A stretch of 64,000 nt of DNA. Origin: Pratylenchus scribneri. Taxonomy: Eukaryota > Nematoda > Chromadorea > Rhabditida > Pratylenchidae. Below, one piece after another: positions 22,311 to 34,300 of this stretch. The notes beneath the pieces were generated by a model. The model worked only from the letters and a program-made list of their open reading frames with translations, made no database searches and was not told where the DNA came from. The first letter of the stretch is position 1; each line of letters begins with the position of its first letter. The stretch covers positions 992,001 through 1,056,000 of the forward strand of contig JAQSEB010000016.1 in the NCBI GenBank assembly GCA_030063045.1, in the 5' to 3' direction. Position numbers and translations under genes: made by a program.

Positions 22311-22951
22311 GAAGAGAGAAAAGGAAAAAGAATGGAGAAAGTACGCACCGTAAGGTGGCCGTGGCCCAAACCAACTAAATTTCCCAGCAAATATTTGCCT
22401 TCCTCATTTATTGTCTTTTCGCAACCAAATATTCACCAAATTAACTAAAGATAATAGAAAAAATTGCTCTATGAGCAAATTTTCCAAACAAAAAATACGC
22501 CCTCATCAGCAATATTTATTCTGATTTACTTACCTTTTACAAATTTATTCTATTTAATGTTGTTTCATAAGACTAGCCAGGATTTAATAAAAAAAAAAAG
22601 ATGAAAATAAAATTTAATTGTTAGATTAGTGTTAAGCTTATGATAGATTGATGAATTTTAAAAAGCCTCTGATTTGGTTGGCTCGAAAAAATTCACTTTT
22701 CAATCATTTTTTTTGCAAAATAATACAATCTAAATTAAATAATCATAAAAGCTGTTTCATGCCAAATTTATAAATATTTTTTTATTAATTTCGGCAAATT
22801 CCCAATTAGAATGCAATATGAAATGGAGTTGGAAAATAATTCTTTTATTGTAAATTTAATGCATTCCGTTAGATAAATATGACTGATCAACAAGCATCGA
22901 ATGTAAATAAAAAGGAATTTTACGTCAACATTATTTTCTTCTTTAATAATT
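22311..22951. other. Intergenic, no gene recognised
   Basis: AT-rich sequence between the orphan zinc-finger promoter and the 3' end of the MATH-BTB gene. Confidence 0.4.
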
Positions 22952-25659
22952 TTATTTTTCCTCAACAAATCCTTTGAAAATTTCTTCCACCAAATCAGCA
23001 TAATTTCCTTTTAATAGAATTTTCCATCCTTTGGATTTCATGACCTTTAAAAAATGATGTATCTAAATTATTTTTATGAATTATTTGCCTCTTCTGCATG
23101 CATTTTAATGTATTTGATGGCGTGAGACTTGAGGTTTTTGGCAGAATGTTGATTGGCCAAAGCAAGTAATTCACAAACATTCTCACTCCCCATAGACGTG
23201 GCCAATTCACGTTCGCAGAGCACCTGAATGAAATTAGAAATACCTATTTTTTACTTTTAGGATTTTACTCTCTATTTGAAGCACATTCTATATTAGAATT
23301 AGAACCCACCCTTCAATATTTTCTTCCATCTTTTGATGAAAAAATGTTGTTAAAAATGTTTTGAATCAAAAATATTGTTGCAAAAACATTTTTAGAAAGG
23401 CAAAAATATATCATAATTTTTGGAAATTTTAATGAATATTTTTTCATATATTTTCCTTCACTGAAATTTATAAAGCCCCTTGGACTTCTAATAATAAAAA
23501 TACAGAAAAATGTAAAGTCAATTTACTTTCAATCGGTTTAATTCATATACGTCAGCAGCCTTAAACAATTCCTTCGCCATTTCTCCAAGTTTTGGTGCTT
23601 TACCGGTATACCTGAAAATTAAAAATTATTAAATAAAAAATTAATAAAACCCCACATAAATTTCAGCATTTGTTCAAGCACCGGAGATTTGATGTCCTTA
23701 ATATTGACAATTCCTTCTTTTGCTTCGATCATATCATTCTCGAACATTGCACGAAAAACTGGTGATTGGCAGGCCAAAATACATTTATTTGCCTTAAAAT
23801 CAATGGATTTAAATTTATATTTATTTTCATGTTTTCACATTGAATTTTTCCCCATCCGCGGCTATGATGGTACAATCAGTGAATAAACCTTGCTCAAATA
23901 AGTGACCGATGGCTTCCATTTCATTCGATTCAGGAATTTCAAAAGCATCGATTATGCCAGATTCCATTTTTATCTGTATTATTTTTTGATAATGTTAAAA
24001 AAATTGGTAAAAGAATTGTTTGTGAAAATAATTTTTTCTCTTAAAATAGTTTTTTGATTAACCAACGAACCAGAATTTATCATTGGTTTTTCTATAATTG
24101 TTTACTCAAAAAAATAATATATTAAATATTATGGTCATTGGCTATGCAGCATTTTCTTTTAAGGTTTTCTCGAAACATTTACTAACATCTAAATCAATTC
24201 AATTCGCCGAATTCTAAAAAATCAGCTATTCTTTCCTTTTGCAAAACAAATTAAAAATCGAGAATTTAGTTTTAAAATGCTTTTCCAACTGTTTGACTTT
24301 CGTGGTTGCAAATCATTAGTTTTTTCAAGCAGGAAAAAAAAGATTTTTTATAAAGTTGATTTATTAGGTATCGTTGGTAATCTCTCTCCAGATATGAAAT
24401 TTTTTTTGTAATTCTTATTCTATTACTCATATTTGATTGTAAAACGATGAAAAAGCATGATTTTAGGTGATTTTAGAATTTACCAATTTTTGGGATAATT
24501 TAAGATAATTTTGAAACAAATCTGAGAGAGATAACCGATAAGTACCGAATATTATTTATAAATTTATATTTACCTCCTTTTCAAATATTATGACTTCGAA
24601 AACAATTGTGAGCTGATCGCCTGGCAGTAGCCCATTTTTCACATTTAGAAGCTCGTCACGTCTGATAAAATTGTTAGGAGGCGGATAATCGCTAATTTTG
24701 GAGAAATTACGATTTGGAATTACTTAAAATAGAATGAAATAATTTAAATAAATTATGATCAAACTAAGTTTTTCCACATCAACTCCTTTAGAATTTCGGA
24801 TCATGAATTTAATTTTTGCTGAGACTGGATTTTTAGGGGAAGCAACCATATCAATAGAAATGTCAACAAATTCAGTTTCATTTAGAACGTTTTTAGGGTA
24901 AATATAAAGGCGCCAGTTCACCGCATTGCCTGATGGAGAGAATGAACTGTGAAAAATGAAATATTTACACTAATTCAAAAATTATTTTGCAAATGTTGGT
25001 AACTTGAGTTGTTTTTTAATTATAGTTTAAAAAATAAAATTTACTTGAAAGTTCCAGATCCCAAACTCGATTCTGATACATCGGAAAAATTTTCTATCTG
25101 AAATTTGCTAAGTCAAAAAAATACATTATTCGCTGATATTTATCCAGTTCGCACTGTTTTTTTTTATAAAAGTGAAAAATAGGTCTCCCATTTAGTAAAT
25201 TCGATCAAAAATGAATGAGCTATTAGGTAACCCGAATCAAGGATTCTTTCCGATTTTACCCGCAATACGAATGATAACTGGATAAATGCAAAATGGTACT
25301 TGTTTGGTTTGTATCCCATTTTTTGGAAAGTGCTTGGTCCCCCCTTTGGTTTTAGGGTTTGAGTTAGGGTTCAGGTTTAGTATACACGAGGATGAGAATC
25401 ATCACATCTGAACCCTAACCCAACCCTGATTAACCCTAACCCAAAATATGACAAACCAAAGGGGGGACCAAGCACTTTCCCAAAAATGGGATACAAACCA
25501 AACAAGTACCTGCAAAATTCAACTCACCATCCAAATAAACGATGCTCTTGAGGGAAATAAAGTAATTATTATTATTGAACATATATTTGGATATTCTTCT
25601 TACCTGGAAATGTTCGTCTTGCTCCGGCAAATGTTGAAATTGTCAATTTCTTTCGTCAT
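22952..25659 (-). CDS. MATH-BTB protein (BATH family, 347 aa, ten exons)
   Basis: Exons 25659-25604, 25546-25528, 25097-25045, 24946-24765, 24722-24574, 23973-23839, 23792-23656, 23611-23527, 23223-23089 and 23044-22952 total 1044 nt, an intact frame. Residues about 20-145 form a MATH domain (SFIWMIENFSD, NWRLYIYPKN, LLPGDQLTIVFEV). Then comes a BTB/POZ domain (LFTDCTIIAADGEKF, KCILACQSPVFRAMF, IVNIKDI, LKFMYTGKAP) and a C-terminal helical region (AADVYELNRLKVLCEREL, WKILLKGNYADLVEEI). In known family members MATH binds substrate and BTB binds cullin-3, giving ubiquitin-ligase adaptors. Oddities are a 19-nt micro-exon (25528-25546) and a 44-nt intron with a GC donor (23045-23088). Intron 2 holds a foldback element (25295-25510). 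Confidence 0.88.
25295..25510. repeat. Foldback element in MATH-BTB intron
   Basis: Arms of about 55 nt: 'ggtacttgtttggtttgta' through 'aagtgcttggtcccccctttgg' on the left, the inverse on the right ending 'caaacaagtacc'. The loop contains 'gggtttgagttagggttcagg' and 'ccctaacccaaccctg', a degenerate telomere-like run. It abuts the donor region of the 19-nt exon. Confidence 0.75.
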
Positions 25660-26909
25660 TTTTATCAAATATGATGGTTGATGGAATGATTTATATAATT
25701 AATTGACTATAATAAAATAAAAATTTAATTTGTAAATTAGCCAATAAAAATGGATAACAACAGCAGAATAAATTTATTCTCTATATATAAATGTGCAGGT
25801 AAATGAATCCATTCACTTTAATGGGTCTTGGCGTTGGGGCTATTTATTGATCGATGCAGATTGCAGATGCACATTATAGAGGGAAATTGGAAAAGAAATC
25901 GTCCATTTTCGCTGCTAGTCATTTTGTCCTTCTGTGCAGTTGGGGGCTTATTTTAGGATGTTTTCTCCTAGAGATGTACAAATTTCCCATAAACGTAGCA
26001 ATTATTTTTAAAGAAAAAATGAAAAATCAACATTGATGAAATTTTTAGGGATTTTATGGGTAAATCAAGAGAAGGAATTGAAATAATCATAAATGAAAAA
26101 TCAAACATCAAAATTACAATTTTTCTATTAGCCAAATCCGAATGGATTAAATGAGCACAAATTGAAGTGTGGGCAAATTCAATTGATAATTTCCATAAAA
26201 AAATTGCCGGCCGAAGTTTTTTTTGGATTTTGAAATAATCCTGCAATAGAATACAGGACCAAACCGATGAAATCGAATTGAAATCATTGACCAATAAGCA
26301 AAATATGACCATGACTTACCGATTGGTGATTTATAATACAATGATGAAATATGCCATACCATAACCCATAACCTATAAGTAAAGCTGTAATCCATTATAA
26401 ATAATATATTGACCTTTCCCATTATTTTATTTTAAGTATTGTAAATTTTAATAAATCTCTTATTAATAATTAATACGAATTCATTTTATCTTTTCCTCTA
26501 ATTAAATGTCGGCTAGAAAGTAGTTGCACCTGTCTTAATTCTCAAAATTGGGAATTTGTAAATGAACTTTATTAAATAAGAATTGCTTTGGTTTGGACTA
26601 TGTAATTAAGGAAAAATTTCTATTAAAATTTAATAAGGAATAAGAAAATGGCATCTATCAATCAAATGCCACATTTACCTGCTAATTCATGCATTTGTCA
26701 TCAATTTGCTCAGTTTATTAAATTGTTTGATTCCTAATTTTTATAGATTTTAGTGAATTTATTGAAATATGAAAAAAATTTTTTAATATTTTCAATGAAA
26801 TAATGAATTTAACTTTATGAGATATTCTAATATTTAAAATAATTTTCATAAATAATTTATTATATAAAATTATTTGAAAATTTTTAGATTAATTTTCAAC
26901 TGAACTAAA
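25660..26909. other. Intergenic between divergent genes
   Basis: The MATH-BTB gene (minus) and the chemoreceptor (plus) are transcribed away from each other here, so both promoters should lie within it. No gene, clear repeat or convincing TATA was picked out. Confidence 0.4.
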
Positions 26910-28436
26910 ATGATACAAAAGGATTTAATGAAATGGAATGCAATAATTTCATTCTGCATTGGATTTATTTTAAATTCATTGCTAATTTGGTTGTGTGTTC
27001 AAGAGCGAAGAAAGGAGCTGCATGATGTCAGGCGAATTTTGCTGCAAATTTGCATCGTTGATTTGGCACTTCTTTCAATAACCACAATTTTGCAACCAGT
27101 AGATTTTGAAATTTAATGAAAATTTTACAATTCTGATTAAATTAAAAATACTGATTGATGGAAAATCAGAATTCTAATTAATAATTCTGATTTATTTAAA
27201 ATCAGAATTATGATTAAAATTAATAATTCTGATTTATTTAAAATCAGAATTATGATTAAAATTAATAATTCTGATTTATTTAAAATCAGAATTATGATTA
27301 AAATTAATAATTCTGATTTATTTAAAATCAGAATTATGATTAAAATTAATAATTCTGATTTATTTAAAATCAGAATTATGATTAAAATTAATAATTCTGA
27401 TTTATTTAAAATCAGAATTCTGATTAAAATGAATAATTCTGATTTATTTAAAATCAGAATTCTGAATAAAATTAAAAATTTTCTTTTAAAGAAAATATCG
27501 GAATTCTATATTATCTTATAAAAATACAATTAAAAATCTGATTTTTTACAAATTTCAGATTTTCATTATCTATCGGGGTATTAGTGTTTGCTATTTATAC
27601 AGTCAGTGGATGGATAGCATCGAACCATTTGGGCAATCTATTATGGTGGCTACTTGTTTAGCCATCTATTTCTTCAGCTGCTACGGATTCAGCATTCAAT
27701 TTCTTTATCGATATTTTGTTGTTAACAAGTATAATAATGGGAATTAAAATTACATTTATTTAATATTTCTTCCTAAACAGATCAATGAAAATTAAATTTT
27801 GGCATTATTTAATGATGCTGAGTATTCCAGCAACAATTTCTTTAATATTTGGTTTATGGATATTCATTGATATTATTGCCGAACAAACAATATTGAATTC
27901 AACTGAACGGGTTCATTTGAGTCAAATATTAATTGGCCAAATTCAAAATGACATCAAATTAGCTTATTCTATAAAAGTCAGTGTAGTTAAAATAATTTTC
28001 TCAATGATTTTTCAGTTCAATTTTGATGCAATTGCCTTTACGTTTTGCGAATTACTCGCCAACATCGGTGCATTCAGTTTAATTGCAATTTGTAGTTACA
28101 AAATGTTCAAATTTATTCGAAATAATTCCGCAACGGAACAGGAAAGAATCCGAAATCGTCAAATCACGTGGAGTCTTCTGACAATGGTAAGCATTTTTTT
28201 TAAATTAAATTAATTCAAATTCATCTCATCAGGCATTTTTTCCTTTTCTGATTTGCATTAACAATTTGGGTACTGTGCTCAGTTCAATCCTCATCCAAAT
28301 CCAATCGGATATGTTTTTATTTAACTTTGCTGCCGCATATTTTTCCATTTGGCTACCCGTCTTCAACCCATTGGTTAGCCTTCTCACAATTCGACCATTT
28401 CCGAAGGAAAATTTGCGTCATTCTATTCAACTGTAA
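26910..28436 (+). CDS. Serpentine chemoreceptor-like GPCR (309 aa, five exons)
   Basis: Exons 26910-27098, 27559-27728, 27781-27976, 28016-28186 and 28233-28436 total 930 nt, in phase throughout. Seven hydrophobic helices can be traced: ISFCIGFILNSLLIWLCV; LLQICIVDLALLSITT; VATCLAIYFFSCYGFSIQF followed by LYRYFVVNK; YLMMLSIPATISLIFGLW; CELLANIGAFSLIAIC; LTMAFFPFLICINN; and a last helix ending FNPLVSLLTIRPF. The 'NPL...L..I.P' end of helix 7 and the YRYF after helix 3 fit the Srd/Str-type nematode receptor superfamily, presumed plasma-membrane sensors in neurons. The subfamily is uncertain. The 39-nt intron 27977-28015 has no stop and keeps frame, so it may be retained. Intron 1 is expanded by a 42-bp tandem repeat. 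Confidence 0.82.
27165..27475. repeat. 42-bp tandem repeat in GPCR intron 1
   Basis: About seven copies of a 42-bp unit containing 'attctgatttatttaaaat'. Each has a small inverted repeat (tctgattt ... aaatcaga). The apparent reading frame across it (repeated MIKINNSDLFKIRI) is a by-product of a repeat length divisible by three, not a protein. Confidence 0.85.
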
Positions 28437-29065
28437 AAGGAACAAGAATGATGTGTCACCAATTGTGGTCCGGCCTTTGGCAATATCCACTAATAATGGA
28501 GTGATGATAACCGTGAAAGTGGCAGCAAGAAAAAATTGAACAATGTTGGTAAAAGCAATGATTCTATTCTATTAATATTATTTAATTTTTGTTTTTTTTT
28601 GTATATTATTTAACTTTTCAAAAAGCATTGAAGATATCATCAAATAATACCTGGATAGAGTTGGTTATCCTTTTCGTATTGTTATAAAATAATTGTTTTC
28701 GTTAATTTCTTTTATATTGAATTATCTTACTTGATTAATTTTAATTGTCTGTATATGATTTTCTTAAATATTTGATATTGATGTGAAATGATATCAATTT
28801 AAATTTGATTGGGATGGGAATATAAATTTTTATTAAATTAATTTTATCGGATTTAAAATGAAATCAAATTATAAAATTAATTAATATATTTAAATTGGTA
28901 ATCCGCAGATAAATTAATGCATTTTAATTCAATTATTTTTATGTTTCCCTTCTCCCCGCCTCCCCGCAATCCTTATCCTTATACCATTTAATAGGAAATC
29001 GAAAGTAACAAATAAATTAAAATATATTAAAATGGCCAAAAGTAAATTAATGGAATTATTATTAT
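28437..29065. other. Intergenic between convergent genes
   Basis: The chemoreceptor (plus) and zinc-finger gene D (minus) converge here. AT-rich. At about 28921-28940 a short run resembles the sequence after zinc-finger terminal exons, possibly an old remnant. No gene seen. Confidence 0.4.
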
Positions 29066-30203
29066 TCAATTATTTTTATGTGCATGTTTTCCGCGGATAT
29101 ATAAGCATCCATTTGAATACACATAAATTCCCCTAATCGGACATCTTCCATCAGCGGGATTAGTCCTTTGGCATTTTAAATTCAATGTTCTTTCCGATCG
29201 AACTATTGTGGTGAAGCCATATTTTTTGTTCCATATTCCGTTTGGAATGTGTTTTCTACCAATTTTCGCATGAAAAGGCCAAATTTTGCCAAATTTATCC
29301 ACAAAAGCATCACCAACATTCGGGTTAGGATTCTAAAGAAAAATGTAAATATCTATACCTATTAATTATTTTATTCGTGACGCTCCATCATCTAATAATT
29401 ACACAATCTTCTATGGCAATCTAATGGGGTACTAAACTAAACAATCTCTATTCTCTGCCTATTCAATTTACTCACCTTTTCTATGTGTTCATGCTCATGT
29501 TTTCCGCGTGTGTACAAAAATCCATTAGAGTTTAAATAAATTCCGGCATAACTGCATTTTCCATTGAACCCTTTCTTTCCACAACGTAAATGAAATCCTG
29601 ATACATTTGTAGAAATTGTCCCGAAACCAAATTTGTTAAGAAATATTTCACGTTTAGCATTTTTGCCAATTTCTTTGTCAAATTTCCAAATATTGCCAAA
29701 TCTGTCCACATAATCATTGCCAATATTTTTTGGTGTTTTCTAAAAATTTTTTTGGTATAACATTCTCCCTCTTTTCTTTCCATCAATTTTCAATTATTTT
29801 AATTAAAACCACCCTTTTTAGATTTTTTCGATTAACCTTTTTTTCCATTTTCATCATATTTTTCGCTTTTTCCAAATCGTGATTATGTTGATTCCGAGTG
29901 TAAACATTTGAACATGACTTCAGAAAAATTGCCTTGAATTGGCATTCTTTGTTCGGGCAATGGAATTGTCGAGTCAATTTTTCCTCCTTTCCAACAATCA
30001 TTCCACCCATTTTGTTTTGGCACCATTCCTTCAAATGTTTTTCATCCCGAATTTTGCTGGCAAATTCCCAGCATTTTCCCGAATTATCCATGAAATCAGG
30101 TTCATCATCATCTAATTATAAAATAAAATTCTATTTAAAATTAATATTAAATTTTACCATTATTATCATTTCGAATATTTTTGCAGCCAGCATCCAAATT
30201 CAT
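29066..30203 (-). CDS. Zinc-finger family gene D (FLYWCH/WRKY-GCM1-like, 283 aa)
   Basis: Exons 30203-30158, 30111-29837, 29739-29476 and 29332-29066 (46, 275, 264, 267 nt) total 852 nt in frame. Leader MNLDAGCKNIRND; short acidic lead; DFMDNSGKCWEF with FHCPNKEC ... HNH (C-x4-C-x18-H-x-H); a second domain (NDYVDRFGNIWKF, C-x8-C ... KHEHEH); and a third (VDKFGKIWPFHAKIG, C-x9-C ... KHAHKNN-stop). It is the shortest complete family member and probably the simplest plan: leader, acidic finger, one internal finger, one terminal finger. Exon 2 could instead extend to a donor at about 29815, adding a few basic residues. DNA binding is inferred from the zinc-cluster spacing only. Confidence 0.75.
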
Positions 30204-30376
30204 TTTTTTTCAAATAAAATTCTTTTAAAAATTGAATATTGATTTGAAAAACTCAATTATGCGAGAAATTTGAAATTGTGAAAAATTCGGTTTTTAAAAA
30301 ATAAACATTTATTTCCGAAAAAATAAGTGTTTCTTTCATCTAATACCATTAATATTAAAAATTACTGCATAAAAAA

Positions 30377-30395
30377 ATCGATAAAAAGCCAAGCC
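30377..30395 (-). promoter_or_regulatory. Promoter box of gene D
   Basis: 'atcgataaaaagccaagcc' on the plus strand, about 175 nt before the gene D start and followed by 'gagaagagaaaaagg' as in the other copies. Confidence 0.55.
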
Positions 30396-30617
30396 AAATG
30401 AGAAGAGAAAAAGGACAAGAAATGGAGAAAAGTAATGCATCTTTCTCTTCTATATACATAAATATGGGCATTGATGTCCCCGAAGGTTCTGTTCGTCATT
30501 TGTGCGTTCATTTCGTATGCAAAATATTCACCATTAACCAAAGTAATGGACAAAAATATTGCCTTAAATAAATTTTTTAAATAAAAAAATCACGTGCTCT
30601 CATAGAGGCAAAATATA

Positions 30618-30873
30618 TACCGTAAGTGCTCTTTTAATTCACCACTCTCTAATAATTCCCCCATCCTCGACTTTGAGGACCTCTATAGCCCTTGACAGAG
30701 GGAATTTTAAAAATAAATTTTTATTACATTTTCTTTAGTTCCCTAAAACTCTACAAAATTCGCTATAATTTATTCAAAAATGTCCATAAATTAAGAAATT
30801 AGACTATAATTTTCCCAATTTTTGAGGGGTTGAAAATTAATTCCCCATGGGGAATTAAAAGAGCATATACGGT
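30618..30873. repeat. Terminal-inverted-repeat element, family F3
   Basis: Begins 'taccgtaagtgctctttta' and ends 'aattaaaagagcatatacgg'. Inside, 'ctctaataattcccc' and 'ggacctctatagccc' match 4645-4900. Decayed copies lie near 895-1060 and 37200-37420. Confidence 0.7.
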
Positions 30874-31327
30874 AATTCGAATATTCGTTCGAGGAATTTT
30901 TCCAAATCATTTTATTTTTAATTCATAAGACAAGCTAGGATTTTTTGAATAAAAAAGATGAAAAAAATGGTTTAGGTTAGTGCCAGGTTTATGGCTTGAA
31001 AAGAATGTTTAAGAAGTTTTTTTGGCCAAATTTTTTGGCACTACAAATGTCCATTTTTCGGCGCAAATTTTTTTTAAATTAAAAAATACCACCTTTAAAT
31101 AAATCATAGTTTTTTAATGAATAATCATAAATAAAATAAAAAATTCATCAAAAATATAGATAAGAAATCAACTTTTATGCTTATCAATTCACAAAATAAA
31201 CAATTCTAATCATGATGAGAAATGTGGGTATTGGTAGATTCAATTTTGAATATTCTGGAATACGGATTAAATTTTAAGATCATTTTAATTTGATGAGATC
31301 TATGAAAAATTGGCTAAGAATATGTTT
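30874..31327. other. Intergenic, no gene recognised
   Basis: AT-rich sequence between the F3 element and the 3' end of the TBC1D16-type gene. Confidence 0.4.
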
Positions 31328-34300
31328 TTAAATTTCTGAAATATTCGCAAATGGGCAAATTCCTCCTTCATGTTGCTGAATGCATTCAAATTCCCGTTGA
31401 ATTGAAATGTGCGAATTCCACTGGTCCGAATGGATTTCTTCTTCCAAAAGGCCAGCTAATGTGCATGGAATTTTTGGAAGTCGATGAAATTGATAGAGGA
31501 GACCGCGGGCCTGAAGAAAATTGAATTTATTTTGATAAAATAAATTTTTTTGGTGTCAGAATTTTAAATGATTTAAATTAATATTAGTTTTAAAATATAA
31601 CAACTTTATTACCATTTTAAAGCCCTGATTTTGATGTTTTAATGGATTTGAGAAATTTTTACATCAAAAAAGGCAATTATATTAAAATTCGGCATTTTTC
31701 GAATTTTTGTCCAAAATTTTATGGCCGAATAAATTTGATTCAATCATTTTGATTAGGCTTATTCAAAATCGGTTTCGGTTTTAGTAAATTTATAAAATTT
31801 AAAAGATAAATTGTAACATTTTGCTCTTGAAACAAAAAATATGAGATGAGATTTTTTCATTAATCGAAATGGAATTTTAAAACCCATTTTTTGAAACCGA
31901 CTTTGAACAACCCTAATTTTTATTAAAATAATTTATAGAAAGAGATTAATCCAATGGCAAAAATAAACTAATTATAGCTTTACAGTTTTTCGGAATATTA
32001 GCCCAAATCGTAGAATTAAAGTAACAAATTAAAAAATGAATAATTTTTTTGTACCTTTCTAAGGATTAGCCGCGCATCCATATGCATTGCCAATGATGAG
32101 AAATACAAAAGGATCTCATCATGCGGTAATTTTTGTGCCACCACATCGGGCCCAAAAACACTGACAATTGCGCATGCAATGAACAAATGGAAATGTGCAC
32201 TCCGATAGCGAGCCCAACATGCCTAGAAATATGAGAAATTAATTTTTTTTTTTATTAATCTTGATGGAGATATTTTATTTAGAGAATTATTTTGATGATA
32301 TTTTTAAGGATTTTCTTTTGACATTTTATAAAGGAATGTCTTTTGGCAATTCTTAAACTACTAGAAATTCACTTTTACGTACCTTGGTTGGGAATAGGGG
32401 AATCAACTTTTTTGGACTTTTAATTTTAAGGATTTTTTAAACTTTTATAAGGGTTTGCTGTTTGGCATTTTACAATGGATTGACTTTGGACTTTTTTAAG
32501 GTATTTATTGCCTTATGGCACTTTTATAACAATTTGTCTTTTGCACTTTTATAAGGGGGAATGCTTTTTGACTCTTTCAGATGTTTTTTGGCACTTTCAG
32601 AATGGATTTTCTTTTGCTACTTTTCTAAAAGTTTGGCTTTTGGAACTTTTAATAATAATAATAATAGATCACTTTTAGTACCTAATTATTTAGGAAGGAA
32701 TTGTTTTTGCCACTTTTACAAAAGAGCCATTTGTCCTTTTGGCACTTTTAAACTAGAGAGAATATTTCACTTTTGTTACTTTAGGAAGAGTTTGCATTTG
32801 ACAATTTCAGAAAGGATTGCCTTTTAACACTTTTTTACTACGGAACGGATTGACTATTAGTATTTATCACATTTTTTAACTAGAGACCTAAGGATCTTAG
32901 GAAGGATTTATCTTTTGATATTTATGCTTTGCTTTTTAAGCCTTTTGGCACTTCTTAATAAGTGAAGATTCTCTTATGGTACCTTATGGCTTTGGCACTT
33001 TTACAAAGATTTCCTTTGGGCCTTTTTTGCTCTTTTAAACTAGAGAAGATATTTACTTTTGGTACGGTACTTTAGGAAAGGATTATCTTTCCATACTTTC
33101 TGAAGAATTGTCTATTGGCACTTTTTTTACTAGGGATGACTTTTATTACTTTTTCAAGTATTTGTCTTTTGTTCCTTTTAGCACTTTTTAACTAGAGTAG
33201 ATATTTACTTTTGTTACTTTCTAGAAGGGATTGCCTTCGTTTTGCTCATTTTACAGGGGAATTATTTTTGGATATTTTTATAAAGAATTCTCTTCCATAA
33301 TGGATTACCATAATTTTTATTTGATATTTTTAGACATATTTTAAATATGATTCTTTTAAAAATTGTAAAAATTTTTTACCTCCCAAATATGAAGTGCATC
33401 TTTTGGTGGGAATTCGCGTTTGAAAAATAGCAGAATCCATCGATGCACAAACATCAAATTTGGGGCATCGCCGCCAATTTGTTCCAGATGGGTAAAAAAC
33501 TGAAAATAAATAATAAAAAATTAACTTTTTTAAAATTCTAAAAATTTTGCAAATTTTTTTTATTTTAAACAAAAAAAAATTAAATAAATAATTTCAAAAA
33601 ATTTTTTTATATATTTTATATTTCCAAATAAATAAATTAATTTCAAAAAATTCATAAAAATTTTATAAAATATTTTAAAATTTTCAAACAAAATATTTTT
33701 ACCTCCGGTGTGAATAGTCGAAGTAGTTCCTTCAAATAGTCCAATTGAATTTCCATTACACTGCGGTGTCCATCGCTGGATTGGCAGAACAGCGTCAATT
33801 TCATCAAGGCCGAAAAGCACCAATATGCAATGGTTTCGTCCCTTAGGGTATAAAGCAACGGGGCCAACAAATCACTCATTCCCTATAGCAATAATTAAAA
33901 TTTTAATTGAATGATTCAATTTTAAATTTACTTGGATATAGTTGATTTCTGGATATCGAATGGCATATGTCATCAAAATGGATCTGGAATATTTAAAAAA
34001 TTAACTGATTAAAAATTGAGTGAAATTAAAAAATTCTTTGACTTGTTGACTGAAATTTTTTCCCATTTTTATTTGGTTTTTAATATTAAAATTAATTTTG
34101 GATTTCAAAAAGTATTAAAAAACTATACTTCATAATTTCCAGATTGGCATTTTCTTCGCCAGCAAAGTAGGAATTCCGGCGATCTGTTCGAACAACATCC
34201 TGTCAAAAAAATTAAATTTAAAATGTATTCATGAATAGTCCTTCTATTTAAAAATAATAATTTTTATCTTTATTCACAGAAAAATTACAATGGGAAATCT

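Noticed and set aside
27210..27521. ORF encoding repeated MIKINNSDLFKIRI
   Set aside because: It is a 42-bp intronic tandem repeat whose period is a multiple of three; the flanking exons splice around it.
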